Below are positions 16,062-25,075 of a stretch of DNA of 64,000 nucleotides, one piece after another. This stretch comes from Salinispora arenicola (GTDB lineage: Bacteria > Actinomycetota > Actinomycetes > Mycobacteriales > Micromonosporaceae). The notes under the pieces were generated by a model. That model ran no database searches, was not told the DNA's origin, and saw only the letters and a program-made list of their open reading frames with translations. Each line of letters opens with the position of its first letter. The stretch's first letter is position 1. The position numbers were made by a program, and so were the translations under genes. The DNA is taken from assembly GCF_006716065.1 (NCBI RefSeq), contig NZ_VFOL01000001.1, positions 1,736,001 to 1,800,000 on the forward strand. The letters are read 5' to 3'.

Positions 16062-17621
16062 GTGTCCACCCTCACCGCCGGCCGTGACGCCCAGGCCCTG
16101 CGCCGCGCCGCCGCCCCGGACTACTTCGGCTGGCTGGAGCACACCCGCGCCGCCGGAGGCTGCACCCGCCCGATCCGTCTGACCGGCACCCTCACCGCCT
16201 TAGAACCCGGCACCGGCCGAGTCCTGGCCGAGCAGCACACCGACGAGCTGCCCGACCGGACGCTGTACAAGGCGTGCGGCAACCGCCGTGCCGCCCAGTG
16301 CCCCGACTGTGCCTGGGTCTACACCGGTGACGCCTTCCAGGTCGTCCGCTGCGGTCTGACCGGCGGCAAGACCGTCCCCGCCACCGTCAGGGCGCATCCG
16401 GTCGTCTTCGCCACCTTCACCGCGCCGTCCTTCGGCCCGGTGCACCACCGGCACATCCCCCGGCACACCTGCGCCCACCGGCGGCGCTGCGACTGCCGTC
16501 CCGCACCCTGCCGCGCCCGGAGCACCGCCGGCACCTGCCCGCATGGGCGGCCCGCGGCCTGCTTCGCCCGCCACGACGCCAACGATCCGCAGCTCGGCCG
16601 GCCACTATGCCTGGACTGCTACGACCACGACCACCAAGTCGTCTGGAACCACTTCTCCGGCGAGCTGTGGCGACGCACGAAACAGGCCATCGAACGCCAC
16701 CTCACCGCAGTGTGCCGCCGACGCGGCATCCCGCACGTCCAGGTCGTCACCGACTCCGGCCGAATCCGGCGGGTGCCTCCGGTGCGGGCGTCCCACGGCA
16801 AGGTCGCCGAGATGCAGCGTCGGGGCGCGGTGCACTTCCACGTCCTGCTGCGCCTCGACGGCGTCGACCCGGACGACCGGCACGCCTTGGCGCCGCCACC
16901 GGCCGGCATCACCGTCGACGACCTCGACGCCGCCGTCCACGCTGCCACCCGACAGATCACCGTCACCACCCCGCCGCACCCCGACCGCCCGCAGGGCTGG
17001 CCGATCGCCTGGCGTGAGCAGATCGACGTGCGCCGCATCGGCACCAGCGACGGCGACGTGACGGACGCCAAGGTGGCCGCCTACCTCGCCAAGTACGCCA
17101 CGAAGTCCACCGAGGTCACCGGCCACTGCTCCACCCGACTCACCCCGGACACCGTCGACGCCTACGCCGACCCGGAAGGCGACCACCTCGCCCGGCTCAT
17201 CGACGCCTGCTGGCGACTCGGCCGCCCCACCCGGCACCACGTCACCCGGACAGCCAGGAAGACAGAAGGCCGTCAAGGCGACCTTGACCCCACACTGAAC
17301 GAGTACGCCGGGCTGCGCCGCTGGGCGCACATGCTCGGCTACGGCGGCCACTTCCTCACCAAGGCCCGCCGCTACTCGGTCACCTTCGGCCTGCTCCGCG
17401 ACACCCGCGCCGCCTACCGCCGCACCGAGCACACCGACACGGCCGACAGCGACGACACCGCCGGCACGGTCACCGTCGGCACGCTGGCCTTCGTCGGCTC
17501 CGGCTGGCTCACCGACGGCGACGCCCTGCTCGCCAACACCGCCGCCGCTCAACGCCGCGAACGCCAACGCGTCGGCCGGGAGGAACTCGCCCACGAGGTG
17601 TGGTCGGGGGTGGCGGCGTGA
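16062..17621 (+). CDS. RepSA-like replication initiator (HUH-type)
   Basis: A GTG at 16062 (GAGGAG seven bases upstream) gives 519 residues. An N-terminal Cys-rich region (CGNRRAAQCPDCAWVY; then CAHRRRCDCRP, CLDCYDH) probably binds zinc. The rolling-circle HUH motif is visible as RRGAVHFHVLLRLDG near residue 265, followed by KVAAYLAKYATKSTE, where the Tyr is the likely nicking residue. These are hallmarks of the RepSA/actinobacterial 'replication initiator' family that excises and replicates AICEs as circles. The stop overlaps the next start by 4 bases (GTGA), so rep, xis and int are one transcript. Confidence 0.9.
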   Translation: MSTLTAGRDAQALRRAAAPDYFGWLEHTRAAGGCTRPIRLTGTLTALEPGTGRVLAEQHTDELPDRTLYKACGNRRAAQCPDCAWVYTGDAFQVVRCGLTGGKTVPATVRAHPVVFATFTAPSFGPVHHRHIPRHTCAHRRRCDCRPAPCRARSTAGTCPHGRPAACFARHDANDPQLGRPLCLDCYDHDHQVVWNHFSGELWRRTKQAIERHLTAVCRRRGIPHVQVVTDSGRIRRVPPVRASHGKVAEMQRRGAVHFHVLLRLDGVDPDDRHALAPPPAGITVDDLDAAVHAATRQITVTTPPHPDRPQGWPIAWREQIDVRRIGTSDGDVTDAKVAAYLAKYATKSTEVTGHCSTRLTPDTVDAYADPEGDHLARLIDACWRLGRPTRHHVTRTARKTEGRQGDLDPTLNEYAGLRRWAHMLGYGGHFLTKARRYSVTFGLLRDTRAAYRRTEHTDTADSDDTAGTVTVGTLAFVGSGWLTDGDALLANTAAAQRRERQRVGREELAHEVWSGVAA

Positions 17622-17815
17622 CCCGACACCTCACCCCACGCTGGTACTCGCCCGCCGAGGTCGCCGTGCTGCTCGGATTCGGCCTGTCCAAGGTCAAGAT
17701 GAAGATCGCCACCGGCGAGCTGCGCTCCATCAAGGACGGCAAGTACCGCCGCGTCCTGCCCGAGTGGGTCGACGAGTACGTCCGCGAGCAGGTCCAGCGG
17801 CAGGAGGCCGCCTGA
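17618..17815 (+). CDS. excisionase-like winged-helix protein
   Basis: A 65-residue protein starting with GTG inside the rep stop. RWYSPAEVAVLLGFGLSKVK and ELRSIKDGKYRRVLP form a MerR/excisionase-type winged helix (DNA-binding 'helix-turn-helix domain 17' style), ending EWVDEYVREQVQRQEAA. Such proteins bend att DNA and steer the integrase towards excision. The stop shares one base with the integrase ATG (TGATG). Confidence 0.85.
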   Translation: MTRHLTPRWYSPAEVAVLLGFGLSKVKMKIATGELRSIKDGKYRRVLPEWVDEYVREQVQRQEAA

Positions 17816-19032
17816 TGCCCGCCCGCACCCGCGCCAACGGCGAAGGCTCGATCTTCCCCTACCGCAACGGCTTCGCCGCGTACGTCTGGGTCACCAAGCC
17901 CGACGGGAAGCGGACCCGCAAGTACGTCTACGGCCAGACCCGGGAGGCCGTCCACGACAAGTGGATCAAACTGCATCAGCAGGCCAAGGTCGGGCCGGTC
18001 GCCACCCGGGTGCCGACCCTCGGCGACTACCTGACCTATTGGCACCGGGAGGTCGTGCGGCCCAACCTCGCGCCGCTGACCTGCGCCACCTACGAGACGA
18101 TCCTCAGGCTGTACGTGATCCCCGGCCTCGGTGGGAAGCGGCTCGACCGGCTCCAGGTGCGCGACGTGCAGACCTGGATCAACGAGGTGGCCCGCGCCTG
18201 CCAGTGCTGCGCCCAGGGCAAGGACGCCCGCCGCCCGGAACTCAAGAAGCGTTGCTGTGCGCTCGGCCGGTGCTGCGGTGACGTGCCGTCCGCCCGCACG
18301 GTCAAGGACGACCGGGGTGTGCTGCGATCCGCGCTCAACCACGCGGCCACCGAGGAAACGGTTACCCGCAACGCCGCCGCCCTGGTCAAGCTCCCACCGA
18401 TCCGTCGCCGCAGGGGCCGGGCGTGGACCAGTGACGAGGCGCGTCGCTTCCTGGAGTCCGCGCGGGCCGACTGCGATCCGCTCTATGCCGCGTACGTGCT
18501 GATCCTGGTGCTCGGACTGCGCAAGGGTGAGGTGCTCGGCCTCACCGGGGACACCGTGGACCTGGCGGCGGGGGAGTTGTCGATCGGCTGGCAGTTGCAG
18601 CGGGTCGGCGGCCAACTGCTGCACCGGGAGACCAAGACGCAGACCTCGGACGCCACGCTCCCGCTGCCGGACATCTGCGCGGCGGCGCTCGACCTCCGCC
18701 AGCAGGCGAGGCAGGCCGACCGCGACCAGGCGGGCATCGCCTGGCAGGGCTCGCCGCTGCTGTTCACCACCCGCTACGGGACCCCCATCGAGCCGCGCAA
18801 CTTCAACCGTTTCTGGGACGCCCGCTGCGCCCGCGCCGGGGTCCGGAGGATCACCGTGCATGACGCCCGGCGTACCTGCGCGACCCTGCTCGTCGACCTG
18901 GACGTGCACCCGCGCGTCATCATGCAGGTGCTCCGGCACGCGGAGGTGTCGGTGACGATGGAGATCTATTCGCAGGCGTCGTCGGACGCCACCCGCGACG
19001 CGCTCAAGCGCCTGGGCGAGAGCCTGCGTTGA
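17815..19032 (+). CDS. tyrosine site-specific integrase
   Basis: The 405-residue protein has an N-terminal AP2-like arm-binding part (GEGSIFPYRNGFAAYVWVTK), a core-binding SAM-like domain (from about residue 65), and a catalytic domain. In the latter the recombinase residues are visible: R in LGLRKGEVLGL, HDARRT, RHAEVSVTMEIYSQ with the nucleophilic Tyr. An unusual Cys-rich insert (ACQCCAQGKDARR ... RCCALGRCCGDVPS, about residues 128-162) sits in the core-binding domain. The family is that of AICEs and phages that use tRNA genes; the attachment site is 75 bases downstream. It is preceded by the excisionase and followed by a terminator. Confidence 0.95.
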   Translation: MPARTRANGEGSIFPYRNGFAAYVWVTKPDGKRTRKYVYGQTREAVHDKWIKLHQQAKVGPVATRVPTLGDYLTYWHREVVRPNLAPLTCATYETILRLYVIPGLGGKRLDRLQVRDVQTWINEVARACQCCAQGKDARRPELKKRCCALGRCCGDVPSARTVKDDRGVLRSALNHAATEETVTRNAAALVKLPPIRRRRGRAWTSDEARRFLESARADCDPLYAAYVLILVLGLRKGEVLGLTGDTVDLAAGELSIGWQLQRVGGQLLHRETKTQTSDATLPLPDICAAALDLRQQARQADRDQAGIAWQGSPLLFTTRYGTPIEPRNFNRFWDARCARAGVRRITVHDARRTCATLLVDLDVHPRVIMQVLRHAEVSVTMEIYSQASSDATRDALKRLGESLR

Positions 19033-19065
19033 CTGCTGCTGTACTTCACTGCTGTACAGACGCAC

Positions 19066-19100
19066 AAGAGGGCACATCCATCGATCGGATATGCCCTCTT
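19066..19100 (+). terminator. integrase terminator
   Basis: Arms AAGAGGGCA (19066-19074) and TGCCCTCTT (19092-19100) are exact complements around a 17-nt loop, between the integrase stop and attR. The arms end in AA/TT, so it could also serve the oppositely transcribed tRNA gene. Confidence 0.6.
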
Positions 19101-19106
19101 ACCTCT

Positions 19107-19181
<75 letters not shown>

Positions 19182-19246
19182 AGGCGTGCCGACAAATAGT
19201 AGCCCACCCGATCCGAGGGTCAAATCCGGTATCCCCGCGAGGTCGC

Positions 19247-20140
19247 TCAGCGTGGGATAAGGGTCAGGATGCTCGCCTCGGGCGGGCAGGCGAAGCGCAC
19301 CGGCGCCGTCGGATGGGTGCCGAGGCCGGCCGAGACGTGCAGCCAGGCATCCGAGCCGGGCCAGCGGTGCAGGCCCTTGGCCATCGACCGGTGCAGCCCG
19401 CAGTTCGTCACCAGTGCCCCAACCCCCGGTACGCAGACCTGGCCTCCGTGCGTGTGCCCGGCGAGCAGCAGGTTGAACCCGTCCTCGGCGATCTGGTCCA
19501 GCACGGCTGGCTCCGGGGAGTGGCTGAGGGCGACCGACAGGTCGGCTGAGGGTGAGACCGGGCCGGCGACCGCGGCGTAGTCGTCCCGCTCGATGTGTGG
19601 GTCGTCCACCCCGACCAGTTCCACGAGCCGTCCGCCGGCCTTGAGTGTGGTTCGGGCGTTGTTCAGGTCGGCCCAGCCGGCACCCGTGAAGACGTCTCGT
19701 AGTTCGTCGTAGGGCAGCGTGACGCCCTCGGTGTAACCGCGGTCGGGCAGGAAGTAGGTGAACGGGTTTTTCCAGACCGGCCCGGTGTAGTCGTTGGAGC
19801 CGAAGACGAAGGCGCCCGGGTGGTCGAGGAGCGGCTGTAGTGCGCACAGGACCCCGGGGACCGCGTCGGGGTGGGCCATGTTGTCGCCGGTCACCAGGAC
19901 CAGGTCGGGGTCCAGCCCGGCCAGCGACGCCACCCATTCCTGCTTGCGTCGCTGGTTGGGCATCATGTGTAGGTCTGACAGGTGCAGGATGCGCAGCGGT
20001 TCGGCGTCGGCCGGCAACACCGGCACCTCGTACCGCCGCAGAGTGAACATGTTGCGCTCGACGAGCGACGCGTATGCCAGGGTTGCCGCACCCACGACGG
20101 CGGTCCCGGCGGCGAACCGGAATAGTGTGCGCTTTCGCAT
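19247..20140 (-). CDS. metallophosphoesterase, membrane-anchored
   Basis: A 297-residue protein from ATG 20140. It has an N-terminal basic stretch and one hydrophobic helix (RKRTLFRFAAGTAVVGAATL), then a calcineurin-like phosphoesterase domain with the metal motifs LHLSDLHMM, LVTGDNMAH, FGSNDYTG and LLAGHTHGGQV. The order matches the YkuE/Rv3683-like family. The gene neighbours the penicillin-binding protein gene, as in mycobacteria, hinting at a cell-envelope substrate. It diverges from the YqeY-like gene with a short shared promoter region. Confidence 0.92.
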   Translation of the reverse strand: MRKRTLFRFAAGTAVVGAATLAYASLVERNMFTLRRYEVPVLPADAEPLRILHLSDLHMMPNQRRKQEWVASLAGLDPDLVLVTGDNMAHPDAVPGVLCALQPLLDHPGAFVFGSNDYTGPVWKNPFTYFLPDRGYTEGVTLPYDELRDVFTGAGWADLNNARTTLKAGGRLVELVGVDDPHIERDDYAAVAGPVSPSADLSVALSHSPEPAVLDQIAEDGFNLLLAGHTHGGQVCVPGVGALVTNCGLHRSMAKGLHRWPGSDAWLHVSAGLGTHPTAPVRFACPPEASILTLIPR

Positions 20141-20165
20141 GGATAACAGGGTAGTTTCACCGTCC

Positions 20166-20621
20166 ATGGGTACGTTGAAGGACCGCCTCACCGTGGACAT
20201 GCGTACCGCGCTGAAGGCGCGTGACGAGGTGACCACCTCCACTCTGCGGATGGCGCTGGCGGCGGTCGGCGCGGCCGAGGTCGCTGGCCGGGCCAAGCGT
20301 GAGCTTGGTGACGAGGAGGTGCTCGCCGTGCTGGCCAAGGAGGCGAAGAAGCGTCGGGAGGCGGCTGCCGCCTTCGCCGAGGCCGGCCGGGGTGAGCAGG
20401 CCGCGAAGGAGACCGCTGAGGGCGCGGTGCTGGAGCGCTATCTGCCGAGTCAGCTCTCCGACGACGAACTGGCGGAGGCGGTTGCGGCAGCCCTGACCGC
20501 GGGTGGTTTCACCGGTATGGCCCAGATGGGTCCGGCGATGAAGGCCGCCCAGTCCGCGGTGGCCGGCCGGGCCGCGGGGGGCCGGGTCGCCGCCGAGGTA
20601 CGCCGTCAACTCGCCGGCTGA
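20166..20621 (+). CDS. YqeY/GatB-tail-like protein
   Basis: A 151-residue helical protein (MGTLKDRLTVDMRTALKARD; EEVLAVLAKEAKKRREAAAA; LPSQLSDDELAEAV) of the YqeY family, which resembles the tRNA-binding tail of the GatB amidotransferase subunit. The length is normal. The cellular role in actinomycetes is not established; tRNA interaction is the family-based guess. A very strong bidirectional terminator follows. Confidence 0.92.
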   Translation: MGTLKDRLTVDMRTALKARDEVTTSTLRMALAAVGAAEVAGRAKRELGDEEVLAVLAKEAKKRREAAAAFAEAGRGEQAAKETAEGAVLERYLPSQLSDDELAEAVAAALTAGGFTGMAQMGPAMKAAQSAVAGRAAGGRVAAEVRRQLAG

Positions 20622-20674
20622 TCTGTCTCGCCGGACACCCACCGTCGTACCCGGAGGTCGGGCTCCACGTGCGC

Positions 20675-20709
20675 GAGGGGGCGGACACCCGACGGGTGTC
20701 CGCCCCCTC
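20675..20709. terminator. bidirectional terminator between yqeY-like and ponA
   Basis: Perfect 16-bp arms (20675-20690 and 20694-20709) with a 3-nt loop. The two flanking genes converge here, so one hairpin ends both transcripts. Confidence 0.85.
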
Positions 20710-20714
20710 GACGG

Positions 20715-23141
20715 TCAGTCGGTGGGACGTTCCGTTGGTCTGCCTCCGGGTCGCCCTTCCGGCGTTGTCGTCGGCTCTGGAGCGGGACCGGAGCTGACCT
20801 TGATGGTGACGACGCTGCCCTTGGCGGTGCGACCGTCCGGGCTGGTCCCGGCGGCGGTGCCGGCCGGACAGTTCGACTCGACCTGGTTCCGGCCGACGAC
20901 CGCCACGAATCCGGCGCCCGAGATGCGAGACTTTGCCTTCTCCACGCTGATGCACTTGACGTTCGGGATCCGCCGCTGGTCCCCGTAGCGGAGTTTGTCA
21001 CCCGGCGGGGTGAAGTCGATGCGGGGTTTGCCCTTCATGGCGTCGCGCAGCGTCTCGTAAACCGGTGGGTTGATGCCCTTGGGCTCGTTGTGGCCCATCC
21101 GCTGGGTGGTCTGCGGCCAGTCCGGGTCGGCCATGATGCCGGCGACCGAGTACTGCTTGGTCATCGCGACCAGGGAGGCGGTCTTGTCCTTGTCGGTGGT
21201 GCCGGACTTGCCGGCGACCGGGGCGTCGACGACGCCCCGCACGTTGCGGGCGGTCGCGCCGGCGCACCTCGACGTGGACGAGCGGTCGCCGACCGGGCAG
21301 CGGGCGGCGTCGACGGCGGCACGAGCCACCTCGGTGCTGATCCGCTGTTCACAGCGCGGGTCGGCGATGTCGAGCTTGTTGCCTTCTGGGTCGCGGATCT
21401 CCTGCACCGGGATCGGCTCGCAGTACAGCCCTTCGGCGGCGAGGGTGGCGTACGAGTTGGCCAGGTCCAGCGGCGTGGTCTGGGAGACGCCGAGAGTGAA
21501 GGGGCCCCACTGGTGGGCTCGGTCCTTGTCCTCCGCCCGATTGAAGTCTTGCTGGTCCCGGAAGGTGATGCCGAGCTTCTGGGCGGCCTCGACCACGTTC
21601 TCCGCGCCCACCTGCTGCTGCAGGGGGACGAAGTAGGTGTTCACCGAGCGACCGAACGCGCTCCACATGTTGTGCACGCCGACCATGCTGTCGCTCGCGT
21701 TGGTCGGGCAGTAGAAGTGAGTGTTCTTGCAGGCCGCCGAGCCGTTCTCGCCGACGATGTATTCGGACCGGAACTGCCTTTCGGCGTTGATGGTGTGGCT
21801 GAGCGGGATGCCCTTCTCCAGCGCCGCCACGATGGTGAAGATCTTGAAGGTCGAGCCGGCCTGGTATCCGCTGATGCCGTCACCGCCGCTGAGGAGCGGG
21901 TTGACGGTGTTCGGATAGTTGCCCAGTCTGCCGTTCTTCCGCTGCTTCGGATCGCTGTGTGGCTTGTTGGCGGGGTTGTTCGGGTCGTCGAGCTTGTAGT
22001 TGCGGTTGGTCGCCAGTGCGCGGACCCGTCCGGTGCCGGGCTCGACCACCGCGAGCATCCGCGCGGCCTTGCTGTTGGCGGAGAGGTTCCTCCGCGCCGC
22101 CTGGTCGGCGGCCTTCTGGACCTGGGGCTCCATCGTGGTGATGATGGTGAAGCCGCCGCTCTTGAGGCGCCGCTCGCGGTCGTACGTGGTGGAGCCGAAG
22201 GCCTCCTGCGTCATCCACCAGCGGTAGAAGTAGTCGCAGAAGAACCCCCACTCCTTGGTGTTGGTGTCGACGCAGCCGTTCGGTGCCCGCTTGCCGACGA
22301 TCTTCGGCTGGCTGGCTTTGGCCTTCTCGGCCTCGTCCGCGGTGATGGCGCTGATCTCGAGCATGTTGTCGAGCACGTAGTCGCGCCGGGCCAGGGCCTG
22401 CGGGTAGCCGCTGCGGGTGGTCGGGTCCAACGTGCTGGGCGCTTTGACCAGGCCGGCGAGCAGTGCTGCCTCGGAGATGGTGAGTTTGCTCGGCGACTTG
22501 GCGAAGTAGACCTGGCTGGCGGCGTAGATGCCGTACGCGCCGTTGCCGAACGAGGCGATGTTGAGGTAGCGCAGCAGGATCTCGTCCTTGGAGAACTCGT
22601 TCTCGATCTGCACGGCGTAGCGCATCTCGCGCAGCTTGCGGGCGTTGGTGTCCTCGGTTGCCGCGACCACGTCGGCCGGGTGGGTCGCCGAGTAGGCGAT
22701 GGCGAGTCGGACGTACTGCATCGTCAGCGTGGAGGCGCCCTGCTGGTAGGAGCCCTCCTGGCTGTTGTTGACGAAGGCGCGGGCGACGCCGTTCAGGTCG
22801 ACGCCGTTGTGCTCGTAGAAGTCGTGGTCCTCGGCGGCGATGATCGCCTTCCGCATGGCCGGTGCGACGTCGTCGATCTTGTTGATGTCGCGCCGGTTCT
22901 CGTCGTACATGGTGGCCAGTGGTGTCTTGCCGTCAGCGGCGAGGAGGCGGCTCATCTGGGGCCCGGGGCCCACGGCCAGCTCGGTGGGTAGGGCGTCGAA
23001 GGTCTCGGAGCCGGCCTTCGCGGCCAGTCCGGACAGCGCCACTGCGGGGAAGGCCGCCGCGGCGACCACTACTCCGGCCAGTAGGCCGCAGATGAGTAGC
23101 GATGCGGCGTTGGTCAGCATGCTGTGGTCACGTTTCCGCAT
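20715..23141 (-). CDS. ponA: bifunctional class A penicillin-binding protein with PASTA domain
   Basis: ATG 23141 (GAGGTG ribosome site) gives 808 residues. In order they are a short cytoplasmic tail, one membrane helix (about 12-40), a glycosyltransferase 51 domain (EDHDFYEHNGVD, QGASTLTMQYVR, FSKDEILLRYLN), and a transpeptidase domain with SxxK in AGSTFKIF, SxN in FGRSVNTYF and KSG in AGKSGTT. A C-terminal PASTA domain (IPNVKCISVEKAKSRISGAG) and a Pro/Thr/Glu/Arg tail complete the protein. It polymerises and cross-links peptidoglycan outside the membrane. The third motif is KSG rather than KTG. The position next to the metallophosphoesterase and WhiB genes matches mycobacterial ponA2. Confidence 0.95.
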   Translation of the reverse strand: MRKRDHSMLTNAASLLICGLLAGVVVAAAAFPAVALSGLAAKAGSETFDALPTELAVGPGPQMSRLLAADGKTPLATMYDENRRDINKIDDVAPAMRKAIIAAEDHDFYEHNGVDLNGVARAFVNNSQEGSYQQGASTLTMQYVRLAIAYSATHPADVVAATEDTNARKLREMRYAVQIENEFSKDEILLRYLNIASFGNGAYGIYAASQVYFAKSPSKLTISEAALLAGLVKAPSTLDPTTRSGYPQALARRDYVLDNMLEISAITADEAEKAKASQPKIVGKRAPNGCVDTNTKEWGFFCDYFYRWWMTQEAFGSTTYDRERRLKSGGFTIITTMEPQVQKAADQAARRNLSANSKAARMLAVVEPGTGRVRALATNRNYKLDDPNNPANKPHSDPKQRKNGRLGNYPNTVNPLLSGGDGISGYQAGSTFKIFTIVAALEKGIPLSHTINAERQFRSEYIVGENGSAACKNTHFYCPTNASDSMVGVHNMWSAFGRSVNTYFVPLQQQVGAENVVEAAQKLGITFRDQQDFNRAEDKDRAHQWGPFTLGVSQTTPLDLANSYATLAAEGLYCEPIPVQEIRDPEGNKLDIADPRCEQRISTEVARAAVDAARCPVGDRSSTSRCAGATARNVRGVVDAPVAGKSGTTDKDKTASLVAMTKQYSVAGIMADPDWPQTTQRMGHNEPKGINPPVYETLRDAMKGKPRIDFTPPGDKLRYGDQRRIPNVKCISVEKAKSRISGAGFVAVVGRNQVESNCPAGTAAGTSPDGRTAKGSVVTIKVSSGPAPEPTTTPEGRPGGRPTERPTD

Positions 23142-23544
23142 CCAGGTCACCTCGACAGGGTAGCGAACAGACAATGAGGGGCGCGGGGCGGCTTTTCCCC
23201 ATTTCCTGCGCGCGCCGTCCTCGTTGTGCTAAACGCGCGACCCCCGGTGCGCGGTTGCGGACCAGGCGTCGCCGAGTTTCCCCTTGGCACGGGATGGGCG
23301 TCCAGCGTTTTCGTGGACCTAGGTGGGGTATGCGGCGGCGGCAGGACCGGTACGCCGGGAGTGTCCGGAATAATGGATTTTGCCGACAACGTTGCGTAAT
23401 CAGGTGACTACAGAGCATGATGGGGGCGGCGACAGCGCCACAGGTCGTCCGTGCCGCCTTGGGGGAGGCCGGCCGGACGATCGGGGGAAACAGCCGGCTG
23501 GTCCGCGATGGGGTCGGTAGTACTGCAAGGGGGGACGTGTACAG
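23142..23544. other. divergent promoter region of ponA and wblA
   Basis: A 400-bp gap between two divergent genes, containing a SigR-like promoter at 23367-23394 and a long leader with a strong GGGGGG-type ribosome site before 23545. No gene is visible in it. Confidence 0.6.
23367..23394 (+). promoter_or_regulatory. SigR/SigH-type promoter upstream of wblA
   Basis: GGAAT (23367-23371) and GTTG (23391-23394) are separated by 19 bp, matching the SigR (SigH) consensus GGAAT-N18/19-GTT of disulphide-stress promoters. The start site would leave a leader of about 140 bases before 23545. Confidence 0.45.
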
Positions 23545-23865
23545 ATGGGCATGATCACTGACTGGCCGTCACTGGCGGCATGTCAGAACGGGGACCCGGA
23601 CGCGTTGTTCGTACAGGGCGCCGAACAGAACGTGGCGAAGCGGATCTGCCGAAGCTGCCCAGTCCGGTACGAGTGCCTGGCCGACGCGCTGGACAACCGG
23701 ATCGAGTTCGGCGTGTGGGGCGGCATGACCGAACGTGAACGGCGGGCACTGCTGCGCCGCCACCCACAGGTCGCCAGCTGGCGCAAGATGTTCGAGGCCG
23801 CGATGAAGAAGAACGCCAAGGAGAAGACCGGCAAGGACAAGGTCCTGGCCGCCACCGCCGGTTGA
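23545..23865 (+). CDS. wblA: WhiB-family Fe-S regulator (WblA/WhiB4 type)
   Basis: A 106-residue protein with the four cluster cysteines (C13; then C35 and C38 in ICRSCPVRYEC with C44) and the GVWGG turn of WhiB proteins. A basic tail (KKNAKEKTGKDK) would bind DNA. The assignment to WblA/WhiB4 rests on its place between the class A penicillin-binding protein and the paired ArsA-type ATPases, the same order as in Streptomyces and Mycobacterium. WblA governs development and represses antibiotic synthesis in Streptomyces, and WhiB4 responds to oxidants. The upstream SigR-like promoter fits a redox role. Confidence 0.9.
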   Translation: MGMITDWPSLAACQNGDPDALFVQGAEQNVAKRICRSCPVRYECLADALDNRIEFGVWGGMTERERRALLRRHPQVASWRKMFEAAMKKNAKEKTGKDKVLAATAG

Positions 23866-23869
23866 ACGG

Positions 23870-25021
23870 TCACGCGCGGCCGACCACCGAACCGATCGCC
23901 CGTAACCCGTCGATGTCATGGACGTCGGCGGGTTGCGCGGTCACCGACGCCACGGGCACGGTCGGGAACGCCGCGGTGAACCGGGCAGCCACCCGCTGTT
24001 CGCGTACCGCCTGCTGGGCCAGCGCGGCGTGAGCCCGGAGCACCTCGACGGTGCCATCGTGGCCGCCCACCCCGGCCAACCGGTCCGCGGCGGCCAGGCT
24101 GTCCGTCGGGCCGAGTTCCGGCACGGCCGGACGGTGTACCCGGTTGAGCACCAGACCGGCCAGCGGCATGCGTTCGGCCTGCAGCCGACCCGCGAAGTAC
24201 GCCGCCTCCCGGACCGCGTCCGGCTCCGGCGCCGCGACCAGCAGGAACGCCGTCTCGCGGGCCTGCAGGATGCGGTACGTCTGTTCCGCTCGCTGCCGGA
24301 AACCGCCGAACATCGAGTCCAGGGCGGCGACAAAGCCGGACAGGTCAGTCAGCAACTGGGCGCCCAGCACCTTCTGGACGACCTTCGAGAACATGCCGAA
24401 TCCGGCGGTGACGAAGCTGAACATGCTCCGCCCGCCGGAGCGGGCCGGGGCGAGCAGCAGACGCAGCATCCGGCCGTCCAGGAAGCGGGCGAGCCGGGCC
24501 GGCGCATCGAGGAAGTCCAGCGCCGAGCGGGACGGTGGAGTGTCCACCACGATCAGGTCCCACTCACCCCGGGCGTGCAGCTGCCCGAGCTTCTCCATCG
24601 CCATGTACTCCTGGGTGCCGGCGAAGGTGGAACTCATGGCCGCATAGAACGGGTTCGCGAAGATCTCCGCCGCCCTCGCCGGGTCGGTGTGCTGCAGCAC
24701 CACGTCATCGAAGGTGCGCTTCATGTCAAGCATCATCGCGTGCAGCTCACCGCCGCTGGACTCCACGTCGATCCCCTTGACCTGGCGCGGCGTGTTGTCC
24801 AGCTCGGTCAGGCCCAGCGACTGCGCCAACCGGCGTGCCGGGTCGATCGTGAGCACCACCGTGTTGCGGCCATGCTCCTCCGCGGCGCGGAGCGCGAGCG
24901 CGGCGGCGGTGGTCGTCTTGCCCACCCCACCCGCCCCACAGCAGACCACGATCCGTACGCCGGGATCGGCGAGGATCCGGTCGACATCCAGCGGTGGCGC
25001 CACGTTGTCGGAAGGCACCAA
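23870..25021 (-). CDS. ArsA-type anion-transporter family ATPase (Rv3680-like)
   Basis: A 383-residue soluble ATPase. The deviant Walker A P-loop is CCGAGGVGKTTTAAALAL, switch I lies around TIDPARRLAQ, and switch II is IVVDTPPSRSALDFLD. The hydrophobic, Phe-rich segment near 215-245 (MFSFVTAGFGMFSKV) corresponds to a client/membrane-interaction region. It pairs with the next gene (25076-26053); the two paralogues form a conserved unit in actinobacteria downstream of whiB4/wblA. It is tail-to-tail with wblA (4-bp gap). Confidence 0.92.
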   Translation of the reverse strand: MVPSDNVAPPLDVDRILADPGVRIVVCCGAGGVGKTTTAAALALRAAEEHGRNTVVLTIDPARRLAQSLGLTELDNTPRQVKGIDVESSGGELHAMMLDMKRTFDDVVLQHTDPARAAEIFANPFYAAMSSTFAGTQEYMAMEKLGQLHARGEWDLIVVDTPPSRSALDFLDAPARLARFLDGRMLRLLLAPARSGGRSMFSFVTAGFGMFSKVVQKVLGAQLLTDLSGFVAALDSMFGGFRQRAEQTYRILQARETAFLLVAAPEPDAVREAAYFAGRLQAERMPLAGLVLNRVHRPAVPELGPTDSLAAADRLAGVGGHDGTVEVLRAHAALAQQAVREQRVAARFTAAFPTVPVASVTAQPADVHDIDGLRAIGSVVGRA

Positions 25022-25075
25022 TCGAGCGTATCGGCCCGGGTCCGCCGGCGTCCCCGGGCCGCCGGGAGGCGTGCG

